This document shows positions 20,861 through 27,528 of a stretch of 27,528 nucleotides of DNA, piece by piece. The notes beneath the pieces are model-generated. The model saw only the letters and a list, made by a program, of their open reading frames with translations, ran no database searches and was not told the DNA's origin. The stretch's first letter is position 1, and each line of letters begins with the position of its first letter. A program made the position numbers and the translations under genes. The stretch covers positions 1-27,528 of the forward strand of contig JANXSH010000256.1 of the NCBI GenBank assembly GCA_025356615.1, read 5' to 3'. Source of the DNA: Planctomycetia bacterium. GTDB taxonomy: Bacteria > Planctomycetota > Planctomycetia > Gemmatales > Gemmataceae.

Positions 20861-23074
20861 ATGTTCTCGACACTCTCCCCCCTCTTCGTCCGGGCGCGCC
20901 GGCATGTCTTGCTGGTCGGGATCGTCCCGTTACTGATCGCCCTGTTCGTTCTGGTCCGGGACTCGTATCCCCTCACGATCACCACCTTTGCCCTGACGCT
21001 GCTCCTCCTGTGCTGGGCCATGATCCGGCTCCGTTCCTACGCGCCGACCCAGACCGATGCCCTCGCGGATTCGCGACAGATCGAGAAGGCACCGACCGAC
21101 GAGCGTGACCTCCTGCGCTGCCTCATGGACAACGTGCCGGACCGCATCTACTTCAAGGACGACAAGAGCCGATTCATCCGCGTCAATCGCGCCCTGTCCG
21201 ACCAGCACCATCTTGCCTCGCCGGACGAGGCGATCGGCAAGACCGATGCCGACTTCTTCACGAGCGAACATGCCGAGCAAGCATTCCTTGACGAGCGACG
21301 AATCCTCGAAACCGGCAAGCCGATCCTCGAGATCGAGGAACGCGAAACCTGGCGCGACGGTCGGGTCGGGTGGGTGTCCACGAACAAGTTGGCCATTTGC
21401 GACCGCAACGGCAACGTCGTCGGGACGTTCGGCATCTCGCGCGACATCACCGCGCGCAAGCTCGCCGAGGACGAAGTCCACCGCGCCCGCGCGGCTGCCG
21501 AGTCGGCCAACCGCGCCAAGAGCGACTTCCTGGCGAACATGAGCCACGAGATCCGCACGCCGATGAACGGCATCATCGGCATGACCGAACTGGCGCTGGG
21601 CACGAGCCTCAACGGCGAGCAGCGCGAATACCTCGGCATGGTAAAGTCGTCCGCCGAGGCGCTGCTCACGATCCTCAACGACATCCTCGATTTCAGCAAG
21701 ATCGAGGCGCGAAAGCTCTCGCTCGACGCGGTCCCGTTCCCCCTCCGCGATGTCATCGGGGACACGCTTCGCGCGCTGGCCGTCCGCGCCCAGCAGAAGG
21801 GCATCGAGCTGTCGTCGCACATCTGCAAAGAGGTGCCCGACTACGTCATCGGCGACCCCGGCCGGCTGCGTCAGGTGCTGGTCAACCTCCTGGGCAACGC
21901 CATCAAGTTCACCACCGGCGGCGAGGTGAGCGTCCGCGTCTGCCCTGTCAGTGCGGAAGGGGCCGACGTACTCCGATTCGAGGTGAGCGACACGGGTATC
22001 GGCATCTCGCCCGACAAACTCGCCACGATCTTCCAGCCCTTCGAGCAGGCCGACCACTCGACGACGCGCCGGTTCGGCGGCACGGGCCTCGGCCTGGCCA
22101 TCGCGACGCAACTCGTCGAACTCATGGGCGGTCAAATCTCCGTTACCAGCGAGCCGGAGCGAGGTTCCACGTTCGCGTTCAGCGCGAAGCTCCCCGAGAC
22201 GCAGGCTCCGCCCGACATCATCCCGCGCCCGACGGGGTCTCTCGCGGGCGTGCGGGTTCTCGCCGTGGACGACCACGCGACGAACCGCCGGCTCCTCGAG
22301 GAGGTGCTGGCCGGCTGGAAGATGGAGGCGACGGTGGTCGAGAGCGCCCCGCTCGCCCTGGCCGAGTTGCGCCGGGCCGCCGAGGCGGGACAGCCCTACC
22401 CGTTGCTCCTGCTGGACGCACACATGCCAGACGTAGACGGGTTCATGCTCGCATCACAGGTCCGCCAACTGCCCGCACTCGCGGGGACGGTGTTCGTCAT
22501 GCTGACCTCGGCGGGCCAACCCGAAGACCTCGCCCGATGCCGCGAACTGGGCATCAGCGCCACGCTCATCAAGCCGATCAAGCAGTCCGACCTGCTCAAC
22601 ACCCTCCTCGGTGCCCTCGACCTGATCCGCCGCGTGACGCCGACCCCCGTGCCGATCGCGTTCGAGAGTCCCCTGCGGATCCTGCTCGCGGAGGACAACG
22701 TCGTCAACCAGAAGCTCGCCGTCCGCCTGCTGGAGAAACGCGGCCACCTCGTCACCGTCGCCGCCACCGGCGTCGAAGCGGTCGAGGCCGCCCGCCGAGG
22801 GACGTTCGACCTGGTGTTGATGGACGTGCAGATGCCCGACATGGACGGCCTCGAGGCGACCCGGATCATCCGCGACAGCGAGCAAGAGACCGGGCGGAGG
22901 ATCCCCATCATCGCGATGACCGCCCGCGCCATGAAGGGCGACCGCGAATCCTGCCTGGATTCCGGCATGGACGGCTACCTCGCGAAGCCGATCCAGCCGC
23001 GCGAGCTGTTCGAGGTTCTGGAGGGCGTGGGGGCGGGGAAGACAGGTCCAATGAACACATGTCGACCCGGCTGA
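20861..23074 (+). CDS. Hybrid sensor histidine kinase (TM-PAS-HisKA-HATPase-REC-REC)
   Basis: 737 residues. Two membrane helices (about 15-33 and 39-56) with almost no periplasmic loop are followed by a PAS/PAC sensor (about 85-200, ending GISRDITARKLAEDE). A HisKA domain follows with NMSHEIRTPMNGIIGM (phospho-acceptor His229). The ATPase (about 330-445) has N box NLLGNAIKFT, DTGIGIS and GGTGLGLAI. REC1 (about 465-585) has Asp519 in LLLLDAHMPDVDG, and REC2 (about 606-722) has Asp655 in LVLMDVQMPDMDG. No Hpt or output domain is fused, so the phosphate must go to an external Hpt or the protein acts by the receivers alone. GTGAGGT precedes ATG 20861. The stop overlaps the next gene's proposed start by 16 bp. 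Confidence 0.95.
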   Translation: MFSTLSPLFVRARRHVLLVGIVPLLIALFVLVRDSYPLTITTFALTLLLLCWAMIRLRSYAPTQTDALADSRQIEKAPTDERDLLRCLMDNVPDRIYFKDDKSRFIRVNRALSDQHHLASPDEAIGKTDADFFTSEHAEQAFLDERRILETGKPILEIEERETWRDGRVGWVSTNKLAICDRNGNVVGTFGISRDITARKLAEDEVHRARAAAESANRAKSDFLANMSHEIRTPMNGIIGMTELALGTSLNGEQREYLGMVKSSAEALLTILNDILDFSKIEARKLSLDAVPFPLRDVIGDTLRALAVRAQQKGIELSSHICKEVPDYVIGDPGRLRQVLVNLLGNAIKFTTGGEVSVRVCPVSAEGADVLRFEVSDTGIGISPDKLATIFQPFEQADHSTTRRFGGTGLGLAIATQLVELMGGQISVTSEPERGSTFAFSAKLPETQAPPDIIPRPTGSLAGVRVLAVDDHATNRRLLEEVLAGWKMEATVVESAPLALAELRRAAEAGQPYPLLLLDAHMPDVDGFMLASQVRQLPALAGTVFVMLTSAGQPEDLARCRELGISATLIKPIKQSDLLNTLLGALDLIRRVTPTPVPIAFESPLRILLAEDNVVNQKLAVRLLEKRGHLVTVAATGVEAVEAARRGTFDLVLMDVQMPDMDGLEATRIIRDSEQETGRRIPIIAMTARAMKGDRESCLDSGMDGYLAKPIQPRELFEVLEGVGAGKTGPMNTCRPG

Positions 23075-24579
23075 TCTATGACTCGTCCAGATATCAAGAG
23101 TGCATCCAGAAACTCACTATCGAACTCGTTGATGATGCCATGAGTGTGCTGAACGCTCATCGTGCGATAGAATCGGCTCGAAGAGATATCGAGAAGCGTG
23201 CTAGTGGAACTGGTGCAGAAGGAATACGACAAATGGTTACAGCGTGGTCGGCCCACGAACTGGCTAAATTGACACAAAGCGTCGTCCTTCTGGGTCGTGG
23301 GATCAAATCGACACCAGAGTCAACAGATGCGAGAACCGCCCTCACGCAACTACGAACCCAACTCGAATGGAGAGTAGAATCTCCTGCGGAATGGTCGCGA
23401 AGAATCCTTACTGGTGCAGATGCGAAATTACAGGGTGTGATGGAGCGATTGGTGTGGGTCCTACACCCAGTCTTTAGAGACCCGGGACGATTGACTGATT
23501 CGTTTTTCAACGACATCGGTCAGATCGCATGGGATCTGCGACGAGCCATCGGGATTCCACCGGAGCAGGTCAACGTTTGGGTGAATCTAGAACTCGAACG
23601 GGTATGGCAAAGCCGACCTTCGCTGCCTCATCTGCACCAGCTCGGCGTCCACAATTTCCGATGTTTCCGATCGGTTCAGGTTAATCTCCGCCCACTGACC
23701 GTACTCATCGGTCGAAACGACACGGGGAAATCCGCATTCCTTGACGCACTCCAATATTGCATCAATGGGGGGGGACTCGTCCCGTCGGACAACTATCAAG
23801 GCGACCCGAACCTCGAAGTTTCGATCACCGGATCCTCGAACGTCGGAATGGGTGGGGTGGCGGTCAACAGAAGCACCAGAGACAGGGAGCTACCCGTTGG
23901 CATTCCGGCCCTCCAGCCAGTATCCGGATATCACTTCCCGTCGACGGGTGTCCCCATGACATCGGAAGGCTTTGCGGAAACTCAGGCCCTCGCAATGCTG
24001 AGTCGCCCTGGCGATAATATTGCTGGAATTCTCGATCACTTGCTTCGATTAGATCGGGACCGCTTCTTCGGGATCCGGGACGCGCTAAAGACGCTGATCC
24101 CTGGATTGATGGATATCAATATCGCATCTCCTCAATCGAATTCTCGAAGAGTGGATCTGGTCCTCGACAGGGGGTATCGTATCCCCGCCGAAAGAGCTTC
24201 GACGGGCGTTCGTCTCTTGATTGCTTTTGTCACGCTAGCGTTTCATCCGGTTCCTCCAAGAGTCATCCTCTTGGAAGAACCGGAGTCCGGAGTTCATCCC
24301 CGGCGACTCGGCGACATCCTTCATATCCTCCGCGAACTCACGAATGGCAAATACGGCCAGCGTGCCGCACAGGTAATCTTGACCACTCACTCGCCGTACT
24401 TGCTCGATAGCGTCGATCTCGAAACGGACCAAGTCCTCGTCTTCCGGCGAGAGGAGGATGGCAGCCGAAGCGTGGAACCGGCCGATCCTGAGCGGCTGAA
24501 AGTCTTTCTCGATGAATTCAAACTGGGTGAGGTCTGGTTCAACCAGGAAGAGGAAGGGCTGGTTCGCAAGAAGGCATGA
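23059..24579 (+). CDS. AAA/ABC-type ATPase with helical N-terminal domain, defence-like
   Basis: 506 residues from the ATG at 23059; the frame is open far upstream only as a shadow of the kinase. Residues 1-190 are mostly helical and unrecognised. An ABC-type head of the AAA15/AAA21 (OLD-like) group follows: HNFRCFRSVQVNLRPLTVLI, Walker A GRNDTGKS (218-225), signature STGVR (381-385), Walker B RVILLEEPESGVHP (401-414) and H-loop LTTHSPYLLDS (His444). There is no TOPRIM domain in the same chain; the next gene, overlapping by ATGA, supplies a TOPRIM-like protein. Codon and base use are visibly less GC-rich than the flanks, suggesting acquisition. I infer an anti-phage sensor-effector role by analogy with Gabija/PARIS-type pairs. 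Confidence 0.82.
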   Translation: MSTRLIYDSSRYQECIQKLTIELVDDAMSVLNAHRAIESARRDIEKRASGTGAEGIRQMVTAWSAHELAKLTQSVVLLGRGIKSTPESTDARTALTQLRTQLEWRVESPAEWSRRILTGADAKLQGVMERLVWVLHPVFRDPGRLTDSFFNDIGQIAWDLRRAIGIPPEQVNVWVNLELERVWQSRPSLPHLHQLGVHNFRCFRSVQVNLRPLTVLIGRNDTGKSAFLDALQYCINGGGLVPSDNYQGDPNLEVSITGSSNVGMGGVAVNRSTRDRELPVGIPALQPVSGYHFPSTGVPMTSEGFAETQALAMLSRPGDNIAGILDHLLRLDRDRFFGIRDALKTLIPGLMDINIASPQSNSRRVDLVLDRGYRIPAERASTGVRLLIAFVTLAFHPVPPRVILLEEPESGVHPRRLGDILHILRELTNGKYGQRAAQVILTTHSPYLLDSVDLETDQVLVFRREEDGSRSVEPADPERLKVFLDEFKLGEVWFNQEEEGLVRKKA

Positions 24580-25205
24580 TAACTATTCACATCGTAGGCG
24601 ACGGTCCTCGAGATAAGGCCACCGTACCTCTTCTTGCTGAACGGATCCTTGGAATTCGTATTGATGCCACATTTAAGGCATGGAGTACCTTTCGAGCGGG
24701 TCCATGCGAAAGAAGGCTCAAATTTGCAGCCCGAGCGGCACTTGATGCGGGCGTGCCACGTTTGATTGCCACTGTTGATACAGATAAAGACGCATTCGGC
24801 GAGAAACTTAAAAAACTAAGACATGCTAGAAGTCAAGATACAAAGTGTAACGGCCTCGTCCAGATCGCTCTTGGAGAGGCTGTTCCTCACGCCGAGGCAT
24901 GGCTGCTCGATGACCAGGTAGCGGTTCGGGAGGCGCTCCATCTTCCGTTAGGAACCGACATTCCGAGTACGAGAAACGAAAAAGACCCGAAACAAGCCCT
25001 CGAAGATCTCCGGCGCATCGGGGACCGTGGCGGAGACCCGATACTCGAGGTTCTCGCGGACATCGCTCGCCGACTCGATCCCGTGCGGTGCAGTCGGGCA
25101 CAACACACCGGGTTCCACTCGTTTCAACAAGAACTCGAGACCGCATTTCGTAATCTAGCCGCTGACTGCGGAGCAGATTGTCAGTGTGGAAATGAGTGCC
25201 CTTAA
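24576..25205 (+). CDS. TOPRIM/DUF4276-like effector partner of the ATPase
   Basis: 209 residues. IHIVGDGPRDKATVPLLAER corresponds to the first TOPRIM motif (acidic residue at Asp9 where Glu is usual), LIATVDTDKDAFG carries the D-x-D (Asp68, Asp70), and VPHAEAWLLDD (Glu107) is the typical third motif of DUF4276-like proteins. TOPRIM proteins in such pairs cut nucleic acid with Mg2+. ATG 24576 overlaps the ATPase stop as ATGA. The stretch 24781-24840 has only 22 G/C in 60. The C-terminus has four cysteines in 11 residues (CGADCQCGNEC, 198-208), possibly metal-binding and not a usual TOPRIM feature. Role as nuclease is inference. Confidence 0.75.
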   Translation: MITIHIVGDGPRDKATVPLLAERILGIRIDATFKAWSTFRAGPCERRLKFAARAALDAGVPRLIATVDTDKDAFGEKLKKLRHARSQDTKCNGLVQIALGEAVPHAEAWLLDDQVAVREALHLPLGTDIPSTRNEKDPKQALEDLRRIGDRGGDPILEVLADIARRLDPVRCSRAQHTGFHSFQQELETAFRNLAADCGADCQCGNECP

Positions 25206-25245
25206 CGGCAACGACGAACTGTGAGAGGGACACCAAATGCCGCCC

Positions 25246-26376
25246 TCAATGCTTGAACACGCTGACTAATATCTCCGTCAGGATCAGGATCACCACGATG
25301 ATCTCGAGGAATTCCGACCGGAAGGTGCTGTTCTGGTCCGAGATCACCTGGTAGAGTCCCTCCAGCACCTCGAGTTTGCGCTGGATGCCCTTTTCCCAAT
25401 CGGGCAGATGGAACCGCGTCGCCATCAGGCGGTAGACGCGGGCGAGGTACTGGTCGCCGACGATCTTGAGGACGTTGGAGGTGCGCTCGAACAGCGTGTT
25501 GGCCTCGACGCTGAGTTCGCCCAGGAGGCGGAGCGCGGCGTGGTGGCCGCGCCAGGCCGGCAGGCGCGACCGCGAGACGCGGCGCAGGAGGTCGTCGGAC
25601 TGGGCGAGGATGTCGTCGATGCGCTGGTCGATGTGGCGGAACTCGAGCAGCTGGAGGTTGGCGAACTCGACGGCCTGGAGTGTCTCGTCCGACTCGCCCT
25701 CGCGATCGACGAGGACCGCCGCGCCCCAGTCGGGGATGAACAAGTCCTGGAGGCCGTAGCGCAGGACGAGGCGCAGAGCCTCGGTCGTCTCTTGCTGGCT
25801 CAGCGGCTCGTCCTCGAGACGCAGCAGCCCCGCGAGCCAGCCGGCGTGGGTGCCGAGTAGGGCGTCCGGCTCGACGCCGGGGCCGGGCCGGAACTCGAAG
25901 ACGAAATACTCCTCCCACATGTGGTCCGTCCACGACGGCTTCAGGATCGCCGGCAGGAGCTTGTGGTAGAGCGGCTCGAGAATGGCGCGGGCCGTCTGCA
26001 TGACCGCCAGCGCGGTCGTCGGCTCGGCGAGCCGACTGGCGAGCAGCGGCAACTCCTCGCGCGTCAGGCTGAAGGGCAGTTCGAGCGCGACGCTCACGCC
26101 CGCGAAGTCGAAGACGGTCGCCTCCGCCGAGTGGATCGGCGTGCCCGAAAGGCCGGGCATCGCGACCATGATCGGCCCTAGAGGGAAGCGCAGGGGCGGC
26201 GGGCGGTACGCGATGCTGACGGGCGTCCGCGGCCGGCGCAGCATGTCCAACACGACGCCCGCGCCCTGCCGGCGGGCACGCTCGAGGTCGATCTCGTCGC
26301 CCCAGTCGAAGGCGACGTAGACGTGCAGTTGCCCGGTCAACATCTCCGGCTCGGTGGCGGCTTCCTGGTGCGACAT
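25246..26376 (-). CDS. RMD1/YagE (DUF155)-like C-terminally anchored protein
   Basis: 376 residues from the ATG at 26376 (SHQEAATEPEMLTGQ); the frame extends to 26514 without a better start. A globular N-terminal half (VAFDWGDEIDLERARRQGAG, VFDFAGVSVALELPFSLTRE) is followed by a helical part (EFANLQLLEFRHIDQRIDDI, GELSVEANTLFERTSNVLKI, LPDWEKGIQRKLEVLEGLY). A C-terminal hydrophobic segment is SEFLEIIVVILILTEILVSV. The order of elements (W-E-x-x-I-x-x-K-L...R-x-x-x-L-E-x-I-x-V-x-L-I-x-x-E) is that of the RMD1/Sif2/YagE family, membrane proteins of uncertain function. A single TM tail anchor is predicted. It is divergent from 26841-27377. Confidence 0.72.
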   Translation of the reverse strand: MSHQEAATEPEMLTGQLHVYVAFDWGDEIDLERARRQGAGVVLDMLRRPRTPVSIAYRPPPLRFPLGPIMVAMPGLSGTPIHSAEATVFDFAGVSVALELPFSLTREELPLLASRLAEPTTALAVMQTARAILEPLYHKLLPAILKPSWTDHMWEEYFVFEFRPGPGVEPDALLGTHAGWLAGLLRLEDEPLSQQETTEALRLVLRYGLQDLFIPDWGAAVLVDREGESDETLQAVEFANLQLLEFRHIDQRIDDILAQSDDLLRRVSRSRLPAWRGHHAALRLLGELSVEANTLFERTSNVLKIVGDQYLARVYRLMATRFHLPDWEKGIQRKLEVLEGLYQVISDQNSTFRSEFLEIIVVILILTEILVSVFKH

Positions 26377-26382
26377 ACGATC

Positions 26383-26388
26383 AGTGTA
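26383..26388 (-). promoter_or_regulatory. -10 box placed for a leaderless transcript
   Basis: On the minus strand TACACT (26388-26383) lies 6 nt before the ATG at 26376, so transcription would start at or next to the start codon. No ribosome-binding purine run precedes this ATG, which fits leaderless translation. No clear -35 box is present. Confidence 0.35.
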
Positions 26389-26545
26389 CGGCTCGGGGCG
26401 AGCGCCGCCAGCGTCGGAGGTGTTGGACGCGCATGACCTGGCGAGCGTCATCGAGTAGAGCGATCGCGGAATCCTCCCAAGGAATCCTGATGGGCCGGCT
26501 GGTGGCACGCACACTGGCCCCAGACGATCGTGCGATGAGTTGGGT

Positions 26546-26595
26546 GGATAATCAGATTATTCCGGCGAGTCGCGCGGATAATCGATTATCCGCGC
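26546..26595. promoter_or_regulatory. Pair of operator-like palindromes GGATAATC/GATTATCC
   Basis: Site 1: GGATAATC, one base, then GATTATTCC (26546-26563), imperfect. Site 2: GGATAATCGATTATCC (26576-26591) within a perfect 24-bp palindrome 26572-26595 flanked by GCGC. The centres are 29 bp apart. Two copies of the same half-site strongly suggest a dimeric transcription factor acting on the divergent genes on either side. Confidence 0.65.
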
Positions 26596-26758
26596 AGAGT
26601 GCGACGATAACCGGATGCGAGAATGCTAGGAATAAGCAGGTGTACAGGCAACGCAGGGAGAACGTTGTCGGCCTCAGGACGCCACAAGTCTAACAATGGC
26701 ATACATTTGCGCCGACTGCCCGGCCCCGAGAAAATCGCGGCTGGGGCAAGTAAAACGG

Positions 26759-26787
26759 TTGACAGGGGGCAAGATTGTGTATAGCAT
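26759..26787 (+). promoter_or_regulatory. Promoter of the last gene
   Basis: Consensus TTGACA at 26759-26764 and TAGCAT at 26782-26787 with a 17-nt spacer (TATAGC two bases earlier is an alternative -10). The start would be near 26794. Confidence 0.5.
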
Positions 26788-26840
26788 TATCCACCAGAGT
26801 GAGACAGAATCAGTGGTTCGCCGCAGCGGAGGGCGAGTCC

Positions 26841-27377
26841 GTGGACCCATGGGACATCGACGACCGCGGCCGCGAGTTGCTGGAGAACGTCTGCGGCTTC
26901 CCCGTGGGGGCGATGCCCAGCGGCCTCGCGATGCTGCCGGAGTCCGAGGATCTGGAGTGCGTCGCCGGCGACGGCTGCGGCGGGTGCTTCTACCTGTGGC
27001 ACGCCCAGCAGCGGGGCGACCGTGTCCCGGTCGTCTACCTGTCGTCCTACGGGGAGGCGTCGCGGTTCGCCGACGACTTCGCGGACGCGCTCACCATCGT
27101 GGCGGCGTTCCCTGGGTACTGGGGCGACATGCTGGTGGGGGCGTGCAAGGGCGGCGACCGCATCGGTCCGTACACCGCGCACTACGAGGCCCAACTCGAG
27201 CCGGGCTACGCCGAGGCCCGCGCCGAGTTGTGCGATCTCTTGGGGCTCGACTCGGCGTCCGCGGCGGACAAGTTGGTTACGGCGGTTCAGGTGCAGCCGC
27301 CGTTCGCGCCGCAACTGCATTCGGACGAGGAGCCGACGCCGGCCGGGTCTTTCGCGGCTCGGCCGTACCCCAAGTAG
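26841..27377 (+). CDS. Hypothetical protein (possible SMI1/KNR4-like)
   Basis: 178 residues if started at the GTG at 26841, which has GGAGGG 7 nt upstream (26828-26833). The frame is open back to 26775 with a GTG at 26799, but those lie at or just after the promoter without a ribosome site. DPWDIDDRGRELLENVCGFP, LAMLPESEDLECVAGDGCGG, FYLWHAQQRGDRVPVVYLSS, YGEASRFADDFADALTIVAAF and PGYWGDMLVGACKGG read as one acidic globular domain, with a Pro-rich tail. The DGCGG-strand-YLSS-GE order is reminiscent of SUKH (SMI1/KNR4) immunity-type proteins, but I cannot confirm this. Regulation by the palindromes at 26546-26595 is likely. Confidence 0.7.
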   Translation: MDPWDIDDRGRELLENVCGFPVGAMPSGLAMLPESEDLECVAGDGCGGCFYLWHAQQRGDRVPVVYLSSYGEASRFADDFADALTIVAAFPGYWGDMLVGACKGGDRIGPYTAHYEAQLEPGYAEARAELCDLLGLDSASAADKLVTAVQVQPPFAPQLHSDEEPTPAGSFAARPYPK

Positions 27378-27528
27378 GGGCCGCGCAAGACGCCGCCCCA
27401 GGAACTTCCTTCCGCGGTGACGAGGGAACGTCGTAGCTACTCATAGGCGAGAACGTGCCCCGCGCGTACCGTAGGCACCTGGCCCACGCCCTGGTCTTGC
27501 TCCTCCCTTTTGCTTCCGCTGGGGCGAT
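27378..27528. other. Right window edge without a recognised gene
   Basis: The last 151 bases contain no ORF, hairpin or promoter that I can support; a gene may begin beyond the edge. Confidence 0.4.

Larger units (their letters stand above)
26377..26840. other. Divergent intergenic region with operator-like palindromes
   Basis: No gene is supported in 464 bases; the open frame at 26433-26693 has no ribosome site and low-complexity, shadow-like sequence. The stretch holds two matching palindromes (26546-26563, 26572-26595), one rightward promoter and one leftward -10 box close to the start of the RMD1-like gene. Confidence 0.6.

Noticed and set aside
20930..22423. 497-codon minus-strand ORF
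   Set aside because: Antisense shadow of the histidine kinase.
21370..23058. Upstream 563 codons of the ATPase frame
   Set aside because: Out-of-frame reading of the kinase; protein character starts only at about 23059.

Overview
The window looks like chromosomal DNA of a planctomycete, most likely of the Gemmataceae/Gemmata-Zavarzinella type. The reasons are the high GC (a 60-base line at 25561 has 43 G/C), a DUF1501 protein with a twin-arginine leader, DUF4058 and DUF3109 proteins, many small hypothetical proteins of a planctomycete style, and several families of dispersed palindromic repeats. This assignment rests on recognising protein families by eye; no search was run.

Layout. 1-2340 (minus): an FtsK/SpoIIIE DNA translocase whose last residues lie outside the window. 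2378-2461: a palindromic repeat. 2548-3033: the tRNA methyltransferase TrmL. 3173-6464: a run of same-strand small genes (two-gene ribbon-helix-helix pair, a hypothetical, a nuclease-like hypothetical, a short leader ORF plus a PI-PLC-like phosphodiesterase). Four related inverted-repeat sites lie after these units, so the stretch resembles a gene-cassette array. 6767-8182: DUF1501. 8195-11717 (minus): a four-gene cluster of exported proteins, at least two of them paralogous. 12051-14431: proC and guaA, followed by an antitoxin-like gene with only a stub of its partner. 14655-15839 (minus): a HEAT-like protein and a DUF4058 protein. 16000-18474: L-serine dehydratase and a ferredoxin/metallo-beta-lactamase fusion. 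18422-20179 (minus): DUF3109 and a D-Ala-D-Ala-ligase-like ATP-grasp enzyme. 20180-20860: a gene-free stretch with a 233-bp composite palindrome. 20861-23074: a hybrid histidine kinase with two receiver domains. 23059-25205: an AAA/ABC-type ATPase overlapping by ATGA with a TOPRIM/DUF4276-like partner. 25246-26376 (minus): an RMD1/YagE-like membrane protein. 26841-27377: a hypothetical protein downstream of two matching operator-like palindromes.

Housekeeping genes (ftsK, trmL, proC, guaA, sdaA, ddl-like) alternate with accessory material. The two strongest accessory candidates are the low-GC ATPase plus TOPRIM-like pair, whose architecture matches known two-component anti-phage systems without being an evident match to a named one, and the cassette-like array at 3173-6464. 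No tRNA, rRNA, CRISPR array, transposase or integrase gene was seen.
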